A stretch of 64,000 nucleotides of DNA from the NCBI GenBank assembly GCA_905205065.1, contig CAJLCI010000001.1, forward strand, positions 143,839-207,838, given 5' to 3'. The DNA is from an uncultured Eubacteriales bacterium (GTDB lineage: Bacteria; Bacillota; Clostridia; Oscillospirales; CAG-272). Shown in pieces: positions 9,052-18,353 of this stretch. The stretch's first letter is position 1, and each line of letters starts with the position of its first letter. The translations under genes were made by a program, and so were the position numbers. The notes below the pieces were generated by a model. It ran no database searches. It was not told the origin of the DNA and saw only the letters and a program-made list of their open reading frames with translations.

Positions 9052-10014
9052 TTACGACTTATTTAAGTTCTCAGATTCAAGCTTTTTTATCATCAGCTTT
9101 GTTTTACGGAAATGCAGAAATACGGGTAAACTGACAATGACAATGAGCAAAATTATCGCGAGAACTATCAGAATTATATCGGCATATTTGGGAAAACTCT
9201 CTCCGAGTATTGCACTGGTTCCTCCCCTGTAAGCGTTTGAAACCGTAGCTATACTGCTCTCTCCGCCGTACGCCTCAGCGGTACTGAGAGAATCGGAGCT
9301 TTCCCCGGTCTGCAGATCCACCTTTTCAAGCAAAAGAGATTTTCCGTAATAAAGAACAGCTCGTCCCGGTTCTGTTTCTGCTCTAATCTCAGAAGCAATA
9401 ATACGAAGAGTTCCGGCGGCAGAAACAGCAGCATTTGAAAAAACACTTCCTCCGGTTATCTGTACCGTGCCTCCTGTTATCCCCGTTCCGTTTGAACTGT
9501 TTGAAACGGCAATGTCTGTATTTCCGCCTACTATACTGATAACTCCGCTGTCAAAACGAATTCCGCTGCGCCCTGCTGTAATCGAAATATCCCCGCTGCG
9601 AATTTTAATTTCTTTGTTCATAGCCGTTGAATAACTGTATATTCCATCACCGTCTGTCACTATAGTAAGCGATCCGTCCCCGGTGATTATAAAACCGCCC
9701 TGACCCGCAAGCGCGTATTCAGACGCCGAAATGTAATTTTGCCCGAAAAGCTTTACCGTTGCTCCGTCTATAAGTTTAATTCCGTATTCATCATCGGTAT
9801 TGACATTTATTCCGTTGAGTTCAAGTATATTTTCGCGGTTGTTCCAGTAATAGCCCTCTCCGCTTATGTTTTTCTGAGGTCTTGTAAGGTCGAGAGTTTC
9901 TCTGATTACTCCGGACGATACCGATTCCGCAGAAAAACAAATAGAAAATAAAACGGCGGCAACGACCGAAAATAAAAAGACGGCGGCATATTTTATGAAA
10001 CGATTATTCTTCAT
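9052..10014 (-). CDS. Membrane-anchored exported protein with beta-helix-like repeats
   Basis: A 320-residue protein with an N-terminal signal segment (residues 7-30), a body rich in short glycine/serine beta-strand repeats (GIKLIDGATVKLFGQ, GSLTIVTDGDGIYS, GGTVQITGGSVFS) and a C-terminal transmembrane helix followed by a basic tail. The repeats resemble right-handed beta-helix or carbohydrate-binding-like domains of clostridial cell-surface proteins. It should be exported and held in the membrane by its C-terminus. The function is unknown. A GAGG precedes the ATG. Confidence 0.6.
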   Translation of the reverse strand: MKNNRFIKYAAVFLFSVVAAVLFSICFSAESVSSGVIRETLDLTRPQKNISGEGYYWNNRENILELNGINVNTDDEYGIKLIDGATVKLFGQNYISASEYALAGQGGFIITGDGSLTIVTDGDGIYSYSTAMNKEIKIRSGDISITAGRSGIRFDSGVISIVGGNTDIAVSNSSNGTGITGGTVQITGGSVFSNAAVSAAGTLRIIASEIRAETEPGRAVLYYGKSLLLEKVDLQTGESSDSLSTAEAYGGESSIATVSNAYRGGTSAILGESFPKYADIILIVLAIILLIVIVSLPVFLHFRKTKLMIKKLESENLNKS

Positions 10015-10224
10015 ATATGTACTAACCTCTCAGTTTACATTCAATATTTAAATCCCGTCTTAATAAGACTCCGATAAAAATCTGCAACCAGAATTACTCC
10101 TGCAAAGCAATTTTAATATATTTAAGTATATCATGCACATTAAAAAAAATCAAGAAGTTAAGATACCATTATTTAATTATAATGTAAATTTTTTAGCTGT
10201 TTCTAAATACCTCCGCTCAAAGCC

Positions 10225-10253
10225 TTGACTTTAAATAAAAAAACAAATATAAT
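10225..10253 (+). promoter_or_regulatory. Sigma-A promoter upstream of vanZ-like gene
   Basis: TTGACT, a 17-bp A-rich spacer and TATAAT, about 60 bp upstream of the chosen vanZ start. Confidence 0.7.
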
Positions 10254-10316
10254 AATTACAATATCAGCATATATATAATGTTGGAACTAAAATATATTTT
10301 GGCACTGGAGAACTGC

Positions 10317-10856
10317 ATGAATCCGATATATAAGCATAATAAAACACCAGACAGAAAAAACGTCGGGCTCACGGAACACAGCGGATTCAGAATAATTCTG
10401 TCGGTCCTTATCATCATCACCCTGATTTTTATCTGGACAAATTCAATTCAAAACGGTACCGAGTCAAATGCGCAAAGCGACCGTATTGTCACCCGGCTGA
10501 AGCCGATTATTGATCCGAAGAATAAAATAGATATTGACGATTTATCATTTGTGATCCGCAAAGCCGCGCATTTTTGCGAGTATTTTCTTCTCGGCGCGGA
10601 GCTTTGTCTTTTTTTCTATTCATTAAAAATAAAAGAAATTTTCGGCTCTCCGTTTCTTGTACTCATGAGCGCCGTAATCGATGAAACGATTCAGCTTTAT
10701 CACGAGAGGACCTCAAGCGTCACGGATATAATTCTCGACTTTTGCGGCGGACTATGCGGCATTTGTATAATGATTATAATAGTCATCTTGTGTACTCAAT
10801 TTTCAGAAAAAAGAAAATTGCGGGTAAATTCCTCAAAATATCCTGAAAATAATTAG
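10317..10856 (+). CDS. VanZ-like integral membrane protein
   Basis: A 179-residue VanZ-family membrane protein. Landmarks are the first membrane helix followed by WTNSIQNGTESN, the VIRKAAHFCEYFLLG segment in helix two, and the acidic-aromatic SAVIDETIQLYHERTSSVTDIILD motif before the last helix. VanZ relatives are linked to teicoplanin tolerance and sometimes lipid or sorting functions; the molecular role is not settled. An upstream in-frame ATG at 10278 exists but only the ATG at 10317 has a good ribosome binding site (CTGGAG). Confidence 0.8.
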   Translation: MNPIYKHNKTPDRKNVGLTEHSGFRIILSVLIIITLIFIWTNSIQNGTESNAQSDRIVTRLKPIIDPKNKIDIDDLSFVIRKAAHFCEYFLLGAELCLFFYSLKIKEIFGSPFLVLMSAVIDETIQLYHERTSSVTDIILDFCGGLCGICIMIIIVILCTQFSEKRKLRVNSSKYPENN

Positions 10857-10977
10857 ATTTCAGAATATTTATGTTATTTAATTTGAGCATAATAATAATA
10901 GGCTAATATAAATATTTAAGAACAATACACAGCCGATAAGTTAATTTAATAAGTTTTTGACAATATCGGAGAATGAA

Positions 10978-11991
10978 ATGAACATAAATCTTCTCAAAAA
11001 TCAAATATCGAGGATCGCGGCGATAGCCTTCTCAGTTTGTATTACAGCTGTGATTATTTCAGCGGCAGACGGAGTTCCCGCAGGACAAACAGAAAAACTT
11101 ATAAGAGAAGTTCCGTCAGGTTCTCCTGATATAAACGGTATAATAGAGCGGGGAGAATGGTCCGAGTCAAACAAAATTGTTATGAATGAAAATACCTGCA
11201 CAGCCTCTCCCTGGAGCGGAAGTATCGAAAGCTCGGCAGACGTATATTTTCTCTGGGATGAAGACGGATTATATATTGCTGCCAAAATAACGGATTTGAC
11301 AGAAGCATATTCATCTGAAAAAAGTCCGGAAAGCGTTTTGTCGGGAGATGCACTTCAACTCGGTCTAAATCCGGGAATGTTGATTACCGGAGGTCATCCA
11401 GGAGAGTTTTTCACTTTTTCTTTACCTGCCGACGCAAAGAAAAATTCTCCGTCGCCGCTGTACATCATCAGACAAAACTACGCTGATTATAACGGAATCG
11501 GAAGCTCGGCAGGAGGAGAACTGATAGACGAAAAATGCTATAAAGCGACCGGACAAAAAGTTTCGAACGGATGGCAATTTGAGTGTTTCCTTGCATGGAA
11601 TCAGGTAAACACCGTCGGAATTAACAGCCAGAATCCTATATGCGAAGCGCTGTCAGATCCCAATTTTTCATCGGCAAGCACACTGATTCCCGAAAATGGA
11701 TTATCTTTTGGATTTATGCTCTGTTACCTTGACAGACCAGGCAGTTCCGGTAACTTTACTACCGGTTCAGGCCTTGGATTTAATGTTGAACATTACGGAG
11801 GAATACTGACTCTTATCGAAAACGTAATCGAATACAATGCAAAAAGTTCGCCTGCTCCGGGAACTTTTGACCTTACTATTCCAATCATCTGTATTTTCAT
11901 TATATCCTCATCAGCTTCTCTTATGATTCGAAAAAAACTAAAAAATAATCATCATTTGCCCAATTATTCATACCATAAAAGGGTAATATAA
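10978..11991 (+). CDS. Exported CBM9/DOMON-like protein with C-terminal anchor
   Basis: A 337-residue protein with a signal segment (residues 11-29), a domain resembling family-9 carbohydrate-binding modules or DOMON (SPDINGIIERGEWSES, ADVYFLWDEDGLYIAAKI, SGDALQLGL), and a C-terminal hydrophobic helix with basic tail. Such domains in clostridia bind sugars or ligands on the cell surface. A TTG at 10957 is possible, but CGGAG gives better spacing to the ATG at 10978. It is followed directly by a strong terminator. Ligand unknown. Confidence 0.65.
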   Translation: MNINLLKNQISRIAAIAFSVCITAVIISAADGVPAGQTEKLIREVPSGSPDINGIIERGEWSESNKIVMNENTCTASPWSGSIESSADVYFLWDEDGLYIAAKITDLTEAYSSEKSPESVLSGDALQLGLNPGMLITGGHPGEFFTFSLPADAKKNSPSPLYIIRQNYADYNGIGSSAGGELIDEKCYKATGQKVSNGWQFECFLAWNQVNTVGINSQNPICEALSDPNFSSASTLIPENGLSFGFMLCYLDRPGSSGNFTTGSGLGFNVEHYGGILTLIENVIEYNAKSSPAPGTFDLTIPIICIFIISSSASLMIRKKLKNNHHLPNYSYHKRVI

Positions 11992-11994
11992 TAT

Positions 11995-12037
11995 CACAGC
12001 CGGTAATTTGCATAAGTAAATTTACCGGCTGTGTTTT
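11995..12037 (+). terminator. Intrinsic terminator after the CBM9-like gene
   Basis: CACAGCCGGTAA and TTACCGGCTGTG form a 12-bp stem followed by TTTT, 4 bp after the stop codon. Confidence 0.85.
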
Positions 12038-12046
12038 GTAGTTTTA

Positions 12047-12158
12047 TTCAATAAGATGCATAGCCCCGTCATAGGGTGTTTCGGTGACAGATTGTACTAC
12101 CTCCGAAAAAAGTGCGCTGATCCCGCCGCCTACAGCGGCGAATGCCTCCTTTAATTTC
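12047..12158 (-). repeat. Copy 3 of the ~110-bp 3'-end repeat
   Basis: TTCAATAA, CCCCGTCATA, CCGAAAAAAGTGCGCTG and CCGCCGCCTACAG align with the other copies. Read on minus it contains GCCGC/GCGGC pairing and then a T-run. It lies 61 bp past the stop of the XRE regulator. Confidence 0.65.
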
Positions 12159-12218
12159 GGAGGACATATATCATTCAATTATATAGTTGTTACACGGTCA
12201 GGAGTTATGCACAAATTT

Positions 12219-13034
12219 TCAATCTCCGCTGCAAAACCTTGAATCTCCGTAATATATCCAATAACAATCTTCATAATCAGAATATTCTTTTGCATATGTC
12301 AAAATGGCAAAAAGCAAAATCACCCTTTGCACTCCAAACAGTTCATAAACCTTGACATTTTCACCATCAATGTTTACCTGCTTTACTAAAAATAATTTAC
12401 TTTTTATAAAATTTTCCTCAAGAGCATCAGAATCGGAAATTCCACACATGGTGCACAGAGATGATAATGTAAAAGACGTCATATTATTTTTTATAACAGT
12501 CTGCAGAGCATTACGAAAATCGCGGTCAATAAGCATATTCAGAATTTCCTCCGCCCCGGCATCGGTAAGAAGACTGCTCCACCCTTTTTCAGGTCTTTTT
12601 AAAGCGATTTCTCCGATTTCGTCACGTAAATAAACTACACCGTGCGGATGGATTACGGTGCTTCTTAATTTTTTGTTTGACTTCATTCTTTCAACATAAT
12701 TATCCAGTTTTTCAATTTCTAAAAAAGGCTCATTAAAATTATCTGCACCACCACAAGCCGAAAGTATTACTTGACATACAGAACGATAAGCGGCATCAAA
12801 AACAGCATCTGAAGATGTGGCGCTACACGGAGAGCTGCGCCTTCCGTAAAGCATATCGACAGTTACACCAAAAGTGTCGGCAATTATCGGAAGCAGCATT
12901 ATATCAGGCATATTAGTATTATTTTCCCATTTAGAAACCGATTTCGCTGAAACACCTACTATAGCTGCAAACTCCTCCTGTGTCATTGATTTTTGTTTGC
13001 GAAGCTCTGCAATTCTTTCTCCGATTGTAGCCAT
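12219..13034 (-). CDS. XRE-family transcriptional regulator with unknown C-terminal domain
   Basis: About 271 residues. An N-terminal Cro/CI-type helix-turn-helix (residues 4-60; RIAELRKQKSMTQEEFAAIV, SAKSVSKWENNTNMPD) is followed by a larger domain of roughly 190 residues that I do not recognise, ending in several cysteines. The start at 13034 is preferred over 13046 because the latter lies inside the GAAAGGAATGG ribosome binding site. It is flanked by two copies of the 110-bp repeat and has no obvious target operon. The regulated genes are unknown. Confidence 0.75.
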   Translation of the reverse strand: MATIGERIAELRKQKSMTQEEFAAIVGVSAKSVSKWENNTNMPDIMLLPIIADTFGVTVDMLYGRRSSPCSATSSDAVFDAAYRSVCQVILSACGGADNFNEPFLEIEKLDNYVERMKSNKKLRSTVIHPHGVVYLRDEIGEIALKRPEKGWSSLLTDAGAEEILNMLIDRDFRNALQTVIKNNMTSFTLSSLCTMCGISDSDALEENFIKSKLFLVKQVNIDGENVKVYELFGVQRVILLFAILTYAKEYSDYEDCYWIYYGDSRFCSGD

Positions 13035-13522
13035 AAAAAACACCATTCCTTTCTTTTCATTTGCACCTGCATATACATAAGAGACATGAAAAAAGTATAC
13101 TTTAAATTACAGATTACTTACTTTTCACGTTAATATTCTCGCCTTTATCTATATAAAGGCTTCCTCTCCTTTTTCTATATTTCAGGCAACGTCTTTCAAT
13201 GCATTTAAAGAATCCACTGGATATATATTCTGTGCTTAAATTCTAACAATATTTACAGAAACAGTCTACATAGCAATAAGAGACTTTATCTCTTAAACGG
13301 ATACATAAAATCCGAACCATTCATTTATCCCGACATCCATAACAAAGCGGATAAACATTACAAAACACTTAACTTAAACATCAGATTTCGCACTATCGTC
13401 GATAATAAAGCCGTATGTATATATATCAAAGTAATTACAGTTGCATACGGAGTCAATACCGATAAGTATAATTATAATGCCGAGACAAACATTATCTGTT
13501 CTAACAGTCATAATAATTCTTT
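13035..13522. other. Gene-free AT-rich region upstream of the XRE regulator
   Basis: No plausible coding sequence is visible in either strand. A perfect 8-bp hairpin (GCCTTTAT / ATAAAGGC) lies at 13141-13160. The region presumably holds the regulator's promoter, but I see no clear -35/-10 pair. Confidence 0.4.
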
Positions 13523-13627
13523 TCAATAAAAGGCATGACTCTGTCATTATGCATTCCTATAGTGTACTGTGCCGCCTAAAAAATAAGCGGAAGCCGCCGC
13601 CTGTAAAGGCGTAGGACATCCTTGCAA
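13523..13627 (-). repeat. Copy 4 of the ~110-bp 3'-end repeat
   Basis: TTCAATAAAAGGCATG, CTGTCATTATGCATTCC, AAAAAATAAGCGG and AGCCGCCGCCTGTAAAGGCG align with the other copies. Read on minus, GCGG-CTT-CCGC is followed by TTATTTTTT, a credible terminator. It lies 65 bp past the stop codon of the aminotransferase gene. Confidence 0.7.
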
Positions 13628-13691
13628 GTTATAATATAGCTGTAAAAACAGGTGCAAATCTGAAAAAAACAGACATGCACCGTATTTTGTA

Positions 13692-14612
13692 TTATTTTGT
13701 CTCATTCTCAAGCTTTTCAAGATACCAAGCCTGAAGATTGTCGACAAGTTTCTGATCCCGGCATCCAACCGGCCTGCCGTCAAGTTCACATGCTGCCCTG
13801 ACAAGTGTTGTAGTGCTTGTTATCAGTATTTCATCAGCCTCAAAAAGTTCGCTCCGAGTAATATACCGTTCTTCAGTATCAATTCCGTGCTCACTGCATA
13901 ACTCAATAACATGCTTTCTCGCAATGCCCGGAAGTATATAGGAGCCAAGAGGAGCCGTTACGAGCTTTCCGTTCTTAACAATAAAGATATTTGTATGCGC
14001 TCCCTCTGTAACTGCATCTCTTAAAATTTCTCCGTTCTCGGTCACAAGCATATCGCGTATTTGAACCGCTTCATCACAGCCCAATGAAACTGCATGCTCC
14101 GCAGCAAGAATGTTTGGCACAAGATTAATTGTTTTGACATTACACATCTTGTAACGTATATCGTCCCATGTAACAAGCTTCATGCGCTTATCAAGATTTG
14201 TAATCTTTTTTGGCTTGACATACATAAGAAGATTAGGTTTTACATTCTCTCCGGGAAACGGATGATTCCGCGGAGCCGTCCCTCTGCTCGCCTGCCAGTA
14301 TATAATAACATCTGATGTATCGTCGAGGCGTGAAATAAGATCATCAATAATTGTCCGAAGTTCTTCTCTGCTGTACTGAAAATCAATTTTTATCAATCTG
14401 CAGCTATTATAAAAGCGATCAAAATGCTCGTCTATCAGAAACGGTTTTCCGTTATGACAAAACGCAACGTCATATACTCCGTCGCCGAAATAAACAGCCC
14501 GGTCATTAAGCGGGACTGTCATATCTTCAATAGTTGTAACTCTTCCATTATAAAAAGCGGCGTTTTTCGTATAAATCACCAAACCTTTCTTATTATCATA
14601 TGCGCATCCCAA
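13692..14612 (-). CDS. dat: D-amino acid aminotransferase (class IV PLP enzyme)
   Basis: A 306-residue fold-type IV aminotransferase. It carries PLNDRAVYFGDGVYD near the N-terminus, SRGTAPRNHPFP (the D-alanine-transaminase signature), the PLP-binding Lys160 in NVKTINLVPN and EGAHTNIF for cofactor binding. The enzyme makes D-glutamate/D-alanine for peptidoglycan; distinction from branched-chain aminotransferase rests on the RGTxPRNHPFP motif. GGAG seven bases upstream supports the ATG. It is encoded 37 bp downstream of the dus gene. Confidence 0.85.
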   Translation of the reverse strand: MGCAYDNKKGLVIYTKNAAFYNGRVTTIEDMTVPLNDRAVYFGDGVYDVAFCHNGKPFLIDEHFDRFYNSCRLIKIDFQYSREELRTIIDDLISRLDDTSDVIIYWQASRGTAPRNHPFPGENVKPNLLMYVKPKKITNLDKRMKLVTWDDIRYKMCNVKTINLVPNILAAEHAVSLGCDEAVQIRDMLVTENGEILRDAVTEGAHTNIFIVKNGKLVTAPLGSYILPGIARKHVIELCSEHGIDTEERYITRSELFEADEILITSTTTLVRAACELDGRPVGCRDQKLVDNLQAWYLEKLENETK

Positions 14613-14649
14613 AACTCCACATAAATATGTGCATCAAGATAAATCGAAA

Positions 14650-15684
14650 TCAGACAATTAGGTCATCCGAAAAAGATTCTCTCTTAATCCTGGCATCTCT
14701 TTCAAGCTCATCAAGCAATGAGAAAACGTTTTCCTTCGATTCAGAACGATTTATTAAATCACGAATCCTTGCAGAACCTGGAATTCCTTTTATATACCAA
14801 GAAATATGCTTTCTCGATTCACAAATACCGATATGCAGGCCCTTGTCGGCAATAAGCATTTCAGTGTGCTTTTTTGCAAGATTTATCCTGTCATGAACTT
14901 GCGGAGCAATATAACTCCTGCCCTCAATATATGAAGTTATTTCTTCAAAAATCCAAGGATTCCCGCATGCCCCTTGTCCAATCATAACAGCATCACAGCC
15001 TGTGTATTCAAACATCCTGCGCGCGTCTGCTCCGGAATATATTCCGCCGTTTCCGATAACCGGTACAGAAACTGCCTTTTTCACATCAGCTATTGTATTC
15101 AAATCTATAGGGGGAGCATACATCTGCTCGCGAGTACGTCCGTGAATACAAATCGCAGATACTCCGGCCTGCTCAAGCATAACCGCAAATGAAACAGCGT
15201 TTAAAGTATCGCTATCAAAACCAGTGCGTATTTTAACGGTTACCGGTATTTCAGCTCCTACAGCGCCGACAACAGACGAAACAATTTTCTTTGCTTTTTC
15301 AGGCGACTTCATCAGAGCCGAGCCATCACCATTGCCGACTATTTTCCTTACAGGACATCCCATATTTATATCAATGACATCAGGATGAAAATTATTGTAA
15401 AGCCATGACGCCGCTTCCGCCATAACAGAAGAATCGCTTCCGAAAATCTGAAGCGCCATGGGGCGTTCTTCGCTTCTCATTTTTGCCAACTCCGGAGTTT
15501 TGCTGTCACGATATACAATCGCCTTAGCAGAAATCATCTCAGAAACCATATATTCAGCACCAAAGCTCTTGCAAATCCGCCTGAAGACGCTGTCTGTAAC
15601 ACCCGCCATTGGAGCTAGTGCAAGACCATTTTTAAATATTATATTTCCAATCTTCAAATGCGGCAAAAACCTCCGATAAAACAC
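14650..15684 (-). CDS. dusB: tRNA-dihydrouridine synthase (DusB type)
   Basis: A 344-residue flavoenzyme that reduces uridines in the tRNA D-loop. It shows the LAPMAGVTD flavin-binding start, the catalytic cysteine Cys110 in NMGCPVRKIVGNGDGSAL, IHGRTREQMY and the VIGNGGIYS FMN-phosphate site. The frame begins with GTG at 15684; an alternative TTG ten codons in lies 12 bases after CGGAGG, so the exact start is uncertain. It is transcribed with dat and separated from rplQ by a terminator. Confidence 0.9.
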   Translation of the reverse strand: MFYRRFLPHLKIGNIIFKNGLALAPMAGVTDSVFRRICKSFGAEYMVSEMISAKAIVYRDSKTPELAKMRSEERPMALQIFGSDSSVMAEAASWLYNNFHPDVIDINMGCPVRKIVGNGDGSALMKSPEKAKKIVSSVVGAVGAEIPVTVKIRTGFDSDTLNAVSFAVMLEQAGVSAICIHGRTREQMYAPPIDLNTIADVKKAVSVPVIGNGGIYSGADARRMFEYTGCDAVMIGQGACGNPWIFEEITSYIEGRSYIAPQVHDRINLAKKHTEMLIADKGLHIGICESRKHISWYIKGIPGSARIRDLINRSESKENVFSLLDELERDARIKRESFSDDLIV

Positions 15685-15840
15685 TTTACACTAAAACTAT
15701 ATAAATTCACACAAACCTGTATTATCATTATTATACATCACGAAGCTTACAAATGCAAGACAAAATTAATTAATTCATCTTTGATAAAGTAAATCCGCAT
15801 TTTACAAATACTATAGCATAATTTTATGTTTTATGCTGCA
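15685..15840. other. Non-coding region upstream of dusB
   Basis: The start of a 372-bp gene-free stretch between rplQ and dusB. It should hold the dusB-dat promoter, but no convincing hexamer pair was found. The rest of the stretch contains the terminator at 15841-15900. Confidence 0.35.
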
Positions 15841-15900
15841 AAATAAAAAAGTAAGCCGTTCCAATCCCGTACTTATATCTATGTACGAAAATGGAACAGC
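15841..15900 (-). terminator. Terminator of the ribosomal superoperon
   Basis: On the minus strand GCTGTTCCA pairs with TGGAACGGC around an inner CGTAC/GTACG hairpin, followed by TTACTTTTTT. It is 157 bp downstream of rplQ and upstream of dusB. Confidence 0.75.
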
Positions 15901-16056
15901 TCAGATTTTCGATCAGAAATAATTCCTGTTATAAAGCATTCCGGCAGGAAATCACATCCCGAACGGAAAACGAAAACGGCCCCTTCACCCTACAATGATC
16001 TGGAAACGGTTTTCGTAAAGACACAAAAGAAAAACTTCGCCGAAAAATACGGACAA

Positions 16057-16659
16057 TTAATCAGCTTTTACTTCCTCAGTATTTGTTTCTTCAGTCTTTA
16101 CCTCTTCAGTTTTTACTTCTTCGGTCTTTGCTTCTGCGGCATCTGCCTTTTCTGTCTTTACTTCCTCGGATTTTGCTTCCTCGGTCTTTTTTTCTTTTTT
16201 ATCGGCCTTTTCAGCTTTATCCGCCGCCTTGCCGGCTTTGGCTTTCTTATTCGCTTTATCAGCTTTATCCGTTTTGGCAGCCTTATCTTCGGTCTTTTCA
16301 TTCTTTTTGTCTTCAAAACCGACTAAACGTATAATCGCCATTTCGGCACCGTCTCCACGACGCGGTCCAAGCTTATAAACGCTTGTATATCCACCGTTAC
16401 GATCAGCATATTCGGGTGCGATCTGATCAAACAGCTTCTTTACTACTTCTTTTTTAGTTATATATGAAAGAGCAGCACGGCGACTTGCCAATGTGTTCTT
16501 TTTGCCGAGTGTTATCATCTTCTCGGTCATGCTGCGTACTTCTTTTGCTCTATAAACGGTAGTTTCAATCGTACCATTTTCAAGAAGATACGTAACCATC
16601 CCGCGAAGCATTGAATTGCGATGCGCGGTAGGTCTTCCGAGTTTCCTTGTACCTGGCAT
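16057..16659 (-). CDS. rplQ: 50S ribosomal protein L17 with long charged C-terminal tail
   Basis: Residues 1-115 are a normal bacterial L17 (MPGTRKLGRPTAHRNSML, TYLLENGTIETT, KLGPRRGDGAEM). Residues 116-200 form an extra low-complexity tail rich in Lys, Ala, Glu and Thr, with repeated EVKTEE-like words near the end. Typical L17 is about 115-130 residues, so the tail is unusual. It continues in frame to a normal stop and is followed by the operon terminator, so it is not an obvious frameshift product. A GGAGG ribosome binding site precedes the ATG; rpoA is 16 bp upstream. Confidence 0.95.
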   Translation of the reverse strand: MPGTRKLGRPTAHRNSMLRGMVTYLLENGTIETTVYRAKEVRSMTEKMITLGKKNTLASRRAALSYITKKEVVKKLFDQIAPEYADRNGGYTSVYKLGPRRGDGAEMAIIRLVGFEDKKNEKTEDKAAKTDKADKANKKAKAGKAADKAEKADKKEKKTEEAKSEEVKTEKADAAEAKTEEVKTEEVKTEETNTEEVKAD

Positions 16660-16675
16660 TATGGATTCCTCCTTT

Positions 16676-17626
16676 TTATTCCTCTTCTTTCTTTAGATCA
16701 AGACCTAAAGAATGCAGCTTAAAGATAACTTCTTCAAGCGATTTTTTTCCAAGATTTCTGACTTTAATCATATCCGCTTCAGTACGATTTGTTAAATCCT
16801 CTACCGTATCAATTCCAGCACGCTTCAGACAATTGAAGCTTCTTACGGACATGTCAAGCTCCTCAATGGTCATCTCAAGGACTTTTTCTTTAATCGTTTC
16901 CTCACGTTCAACCATAATCTCTGCCTTCTTTGCCTCATCTGATAAATCGACAAACAAGTTGAGATGCTCATTGAGTATCTTGGCTCCGAGCGAAATGGCT
17001 TCCTTAGCGGAAATCGTTCCGTTCGTCAAAACCTCGAGCGTGAGCTTATCGTAATCGGTATTACTTCCGACACGCGTATTTTCTATCTTATAGCTTACAT
17101 TATATACCGGTGTATATATTGAATCGGTAAATATTACGCCGATTGCCGGCTGACTAAGCTGCTTATTCTTCTCCTGAGAAACATAGCCGCGGCCATGATC
17201 AAAGGTCAGCTCCATATAAAGGCGCGAACCCTCACTCAGCGTCGCAATGTGATGCTCAGGATTCAGTATTTCAATGTCAGAATCTTGTTTAATATCTCCT
17301 GCTGTTACTTCACGCTCGCCACTGCAGTCAATTATAACTGTTTTGGGCTCGTCGGAATACAGCTTTGCCGTAATTCCTTTTACATTCAGTACAATTTCAG
17401 TGACGTCTTCCTTAACTCCCGGAATCGTGGAAATTTCATGAAGTACGCCCTCAATTTTTATACTGGTAACAGCAACGCCGGGAAGTGAGCTGAGAAGTAC
17501 GCGCCTCAGAGAGTTTCCGAGAGTTGTACCATAGCCTCTTTCAAGCGGTTCAACAATAAACTTGCCGAATTTTCCATCCTCGCTCATATTTACCGTTGAA
17601 ATGTTTGGCTTCTCTATTTCTATCAT
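16676..17626 (-). CDS. rpoA: DNA-directed RNA polymerase subunit alpha
   Basis: A 316-residue alpha subunit. The N-terminal dimerisation and assembly domain shows [20 protein letters not shown]-like sequence, the C-terminal domain shows [16 protein letters not shown] and [13 protein letters not shown], which contact UP elements and activators. A longer frame to 17653 is less likely, since GGAGGGAAAATA precedes the ATG at 17626 giving MIEIEKP. It lies in its standard place between rpsD and rplQ. Confidence 0.97.
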   Translation of the reverse strand: [316 protein letters not shown]

Positions 17627-17726
17627 TATTTTCCCTCCTGTATTATCTCTCATTCAGAACAATTAAACTTGAGATCAGCTTGACGCGAGACAGATTCCAG
17701 ACACTCGCGCAAGCATCCGGAAAATC

Positions 17727-18353
17727 TTATTTAGAATAAAGCTCGACGATGAGATGTTCTTCAAACGGAAAGTCAACGTCTTCTCTCTTGGGAAGTTCTT
17801 TAACCGTTGCCTTTACAGCCTCTCTGTCTACTTCAAGCCATTTCGGAGAGGTAGAGGAAGCGCATCTGTCAATCAGCTCTTTGATACGAACACTTTTGCG
17901 GCTGTCTTCCTTAAGTGTGATAACATCTCCAACCTTAAGAATAATCGACGGTATATTTGCCTTTTTGCCATTAAGAAGAAAATGTCCATGCAACACAAGC
18001 TGACGGCATTCGCGGCGGCTTCCTGCAAAGCCCATTCTGTAAATTACATTGTCAAAACGGCGTTCAAGAAGCGTAAGAAGATTTTCACCGGTAACGCCTT
18101 CAGCGCGGTCAGCCTTCAAAAAATAAGACTTGAACTGCTTTTCCTGAACTCCGTAATATCTTTTTGCCCTCTGCTTCTCACGAAGCTGCATGCCGTATTC
18201 TCCTTCTTTTTTTCTGGCAGCGCCATGCTGACCGGGTGCTGTAGGACGACGGTCAATTGAGCACTTACCTGTAAGGCAGCGATCGCCCTTCAGAAAGAGT
18301 TTCTTACCTTCCCTGCGGCAAAGTCTGCAAGCAGGTCCTGTATATCTTGCCAT
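17727..18353 (-). CDS. rpsD: 30S ribosomal protein S4
   Basis: A 208-residue S4, the primary 16S rRNA-binding protein that nucleates 30S assembly. It begins MARYTGPACRLCRREGKKLFL, retaining a pair of cysteines in the N-terminal domain (CxxC), and contains the S4 RNA-binding domain (LERRFDNVIYRMGFAGSRRE). GGAGGAATAAAAA precedes the ATG. The 100-bp spacers on both sides are somewhat long for this operon. Confidence 0.97.
   Translation of the reverse strand: MARYTGPACRLCRREGKKLFLKGDRCLTGKCSIDRRPTAPGQHGAARKKEGEYGMQLREKQRAKRYYGVQEKQFKSYFLKADRAEGVTGENLLTLLERRFDNVIYRMGFAGSRRECRQLVLHGHFLLNGKKANIPSIILKVGDVITLKEDSRKSVRIKELIDRCASSTSPKWLEVDREAVKATVKELPKREDVDFPFEEHLIVELYSK

Noticed and set aside
16057..16310. 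Frameshift as explanation of the L17 tail
   Set aside because: The other frames of this region show no alternative protein and the tail has biased but coherent composition up to a stop codon.
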